Shown here: positions 63,601 to 64,000 of the stretch, in pieces
Layout of the letters: each line of letters starts with the position of its first letter
Position numbering within the stretch: the first letter of the stretch is position 1
Assembly: GCA_006503475.1 (NCBI GenBank)
Contig: RSEH01000046.1
Coordinates: 1 to 64,000 of the forward strand
Reading direction: 5' to 3'
DNA length: 64,000 nt
From: Stentor roeselii
Lineage: Eukaryota; Ciliophora; Heterotrichea; Heterotrichida; Stentoridae
Notes under the pieces: model-generated
Databases searched by the model: none
What the model was told of the DNA's origin: nothing
The model's input: the letters and a program-made list of their open reading frames with translations, nothing else
Position numbers and translations under genes: made by a program

Positions 63601-64000
63601 ATCAAAAAACTTTTTGAAAATAATTGATAATCTAATAGAATGCGAAGTTGATAGAGTTAATTTTATTAACTCTCAAAAATGGAACCTGACAGTTATCGGA
63701 ATCGCGGTTTTATCAATTTGTTTTTTAGTGATTTTCTTGTTTTTATGGGTTTCTGATAGGTTTTTGAATGACCTGTGGGAACATCTCAGAATAAGAAGTC
63801 TTGGGCAAGTAAAAAATTTAAAAAAAATCCTCAATGAGCGACTTGAAGATTTTCATTGTTCAAGACTGGATAATAGTTATTATGGAGAGGATAGTTCAGA
63901 GCCGTTTAACTTCAGACATTCTTTGAAATCTTTGTCAAAATTGAGTTTCTTGTTTATTATTTCAGCAATATTCTTGTTTGTGTCGACTCTTTACTTTTAT
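60671..64000 (+). CDS. TmcB/TmcC-like multi-membrane PAS protein (copy D, 3' end off window)
   Basis: The start ATG is at 60671 (MDNLYLMFYELYRPGGPDSR). The frame runs to a 15-nt intron (63500-63514, GTAATTAAAAAATAG), then continues from 63515 (AQKASIKMQQND...) without a stop to the window end, so the last ~200 residues are missing. A likely hidden in-frame intron is at 63107-63121 (GTAATGGATATTCAG), at the position where copies A and C have visible introns. The PAS-like domain begins near residue 540 (SSNPETFGKIIFFNRNFLKM). The N-terminal TM bundle, the helical middle ALNIIHSISHKGFN and the C-terminal TM helices are as in B and C. It lies on the opposite strand to B and C and diverges from pseudogene E. 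Confidence 0.82.

Noticed and set aside
1-64000. UGA=Trp code as in Blepharisma
   Set aside because: The 14-kb dynein, both ABCG genes and IFT52 need no TGA as sense codon, and TGA appears to terminate genes at 15418-15420 and 48262-48264. TGA at a Trp site occurs only in the decayed WD40 array.

Overview
The window looks like macronuclear DNA of a heterotrich ciliate, most likely Stentor or a close relative. Genes are very tightly packed and AT-rich. Most interruptions in the reading frames are GT...AG introns of exactly 15 nt, a hallmark of heterotrichs. Trp is always TGG in the 4658-codon dynein, and TAA, TAG and apparently TGA all serve as stops. That fits the standard code of Stentor rather than the UGA=Trp code of Blepharisma. 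No tRNA, rRNA, CRISPR array or intact transposon was seen.

Layout. (1) Positions 1-12.9 kb are a sparse, decayed, AT-rich region. It holds the end of a beta-propeller-like ORF, a relic WD40 gene of about 25 tandem 42-residue repeats (3061-6662) broken by many frameshifts, a short TRP/polycystin-like channel on the minus strand (7034-8251), one small charged ORF (11107-11601), and long stretches with only traces of former coding sequence. Several of those traces read well only if TAA/TAG are taken as Gln. (2) Positions 12.9-24.8 kb are a compact housekeeping and ciliary cluster. It holds a secreted unknown protein, gamma-SNAP, a small unknown, IFT52, an ankyrin-DHHC palmitoyltransferase, a WD40 protein, a CFAP99-like protein, a small unknown, a secreted Fe/Mn superoxide dismutase, a TFIIA large-subunit-like protein, an E2F-type factor, and a pseudokinase-RING/IBR fusion. 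(3) Positions 25.2-29.1 kb hold the first of a family of about 1300-residue multi-membrane PAS proteins resembling the ciliate TmcB/TmcC family. (4) Positions 29.6-47.3 kb hold two ABCG half-transporters flanking a 14-kb, single-frame axonemal dynein heavy chain that most resembles DNAH2 (inner-arm I1 1-beta). (5) Positions 47.4-64 kb hold one unknown gene, two more full-length TmcB-like genes in tandem, a decayed TmcB-like pseudogene, and a fourth gene cut by the window end.

The ciliary genes (dynein, IFT52, CFAP99-like) suit a heavily ciliated cell. The TmcB-like cluster is the main multigene theme. Its four intact members share two intron positions. One intron is invisible to ORF finding in two members because its 15 nt stay in frame without a stop. 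The other is only 14 nt long in two members. All family names come from recognising motifs by eye; no database search was possible.
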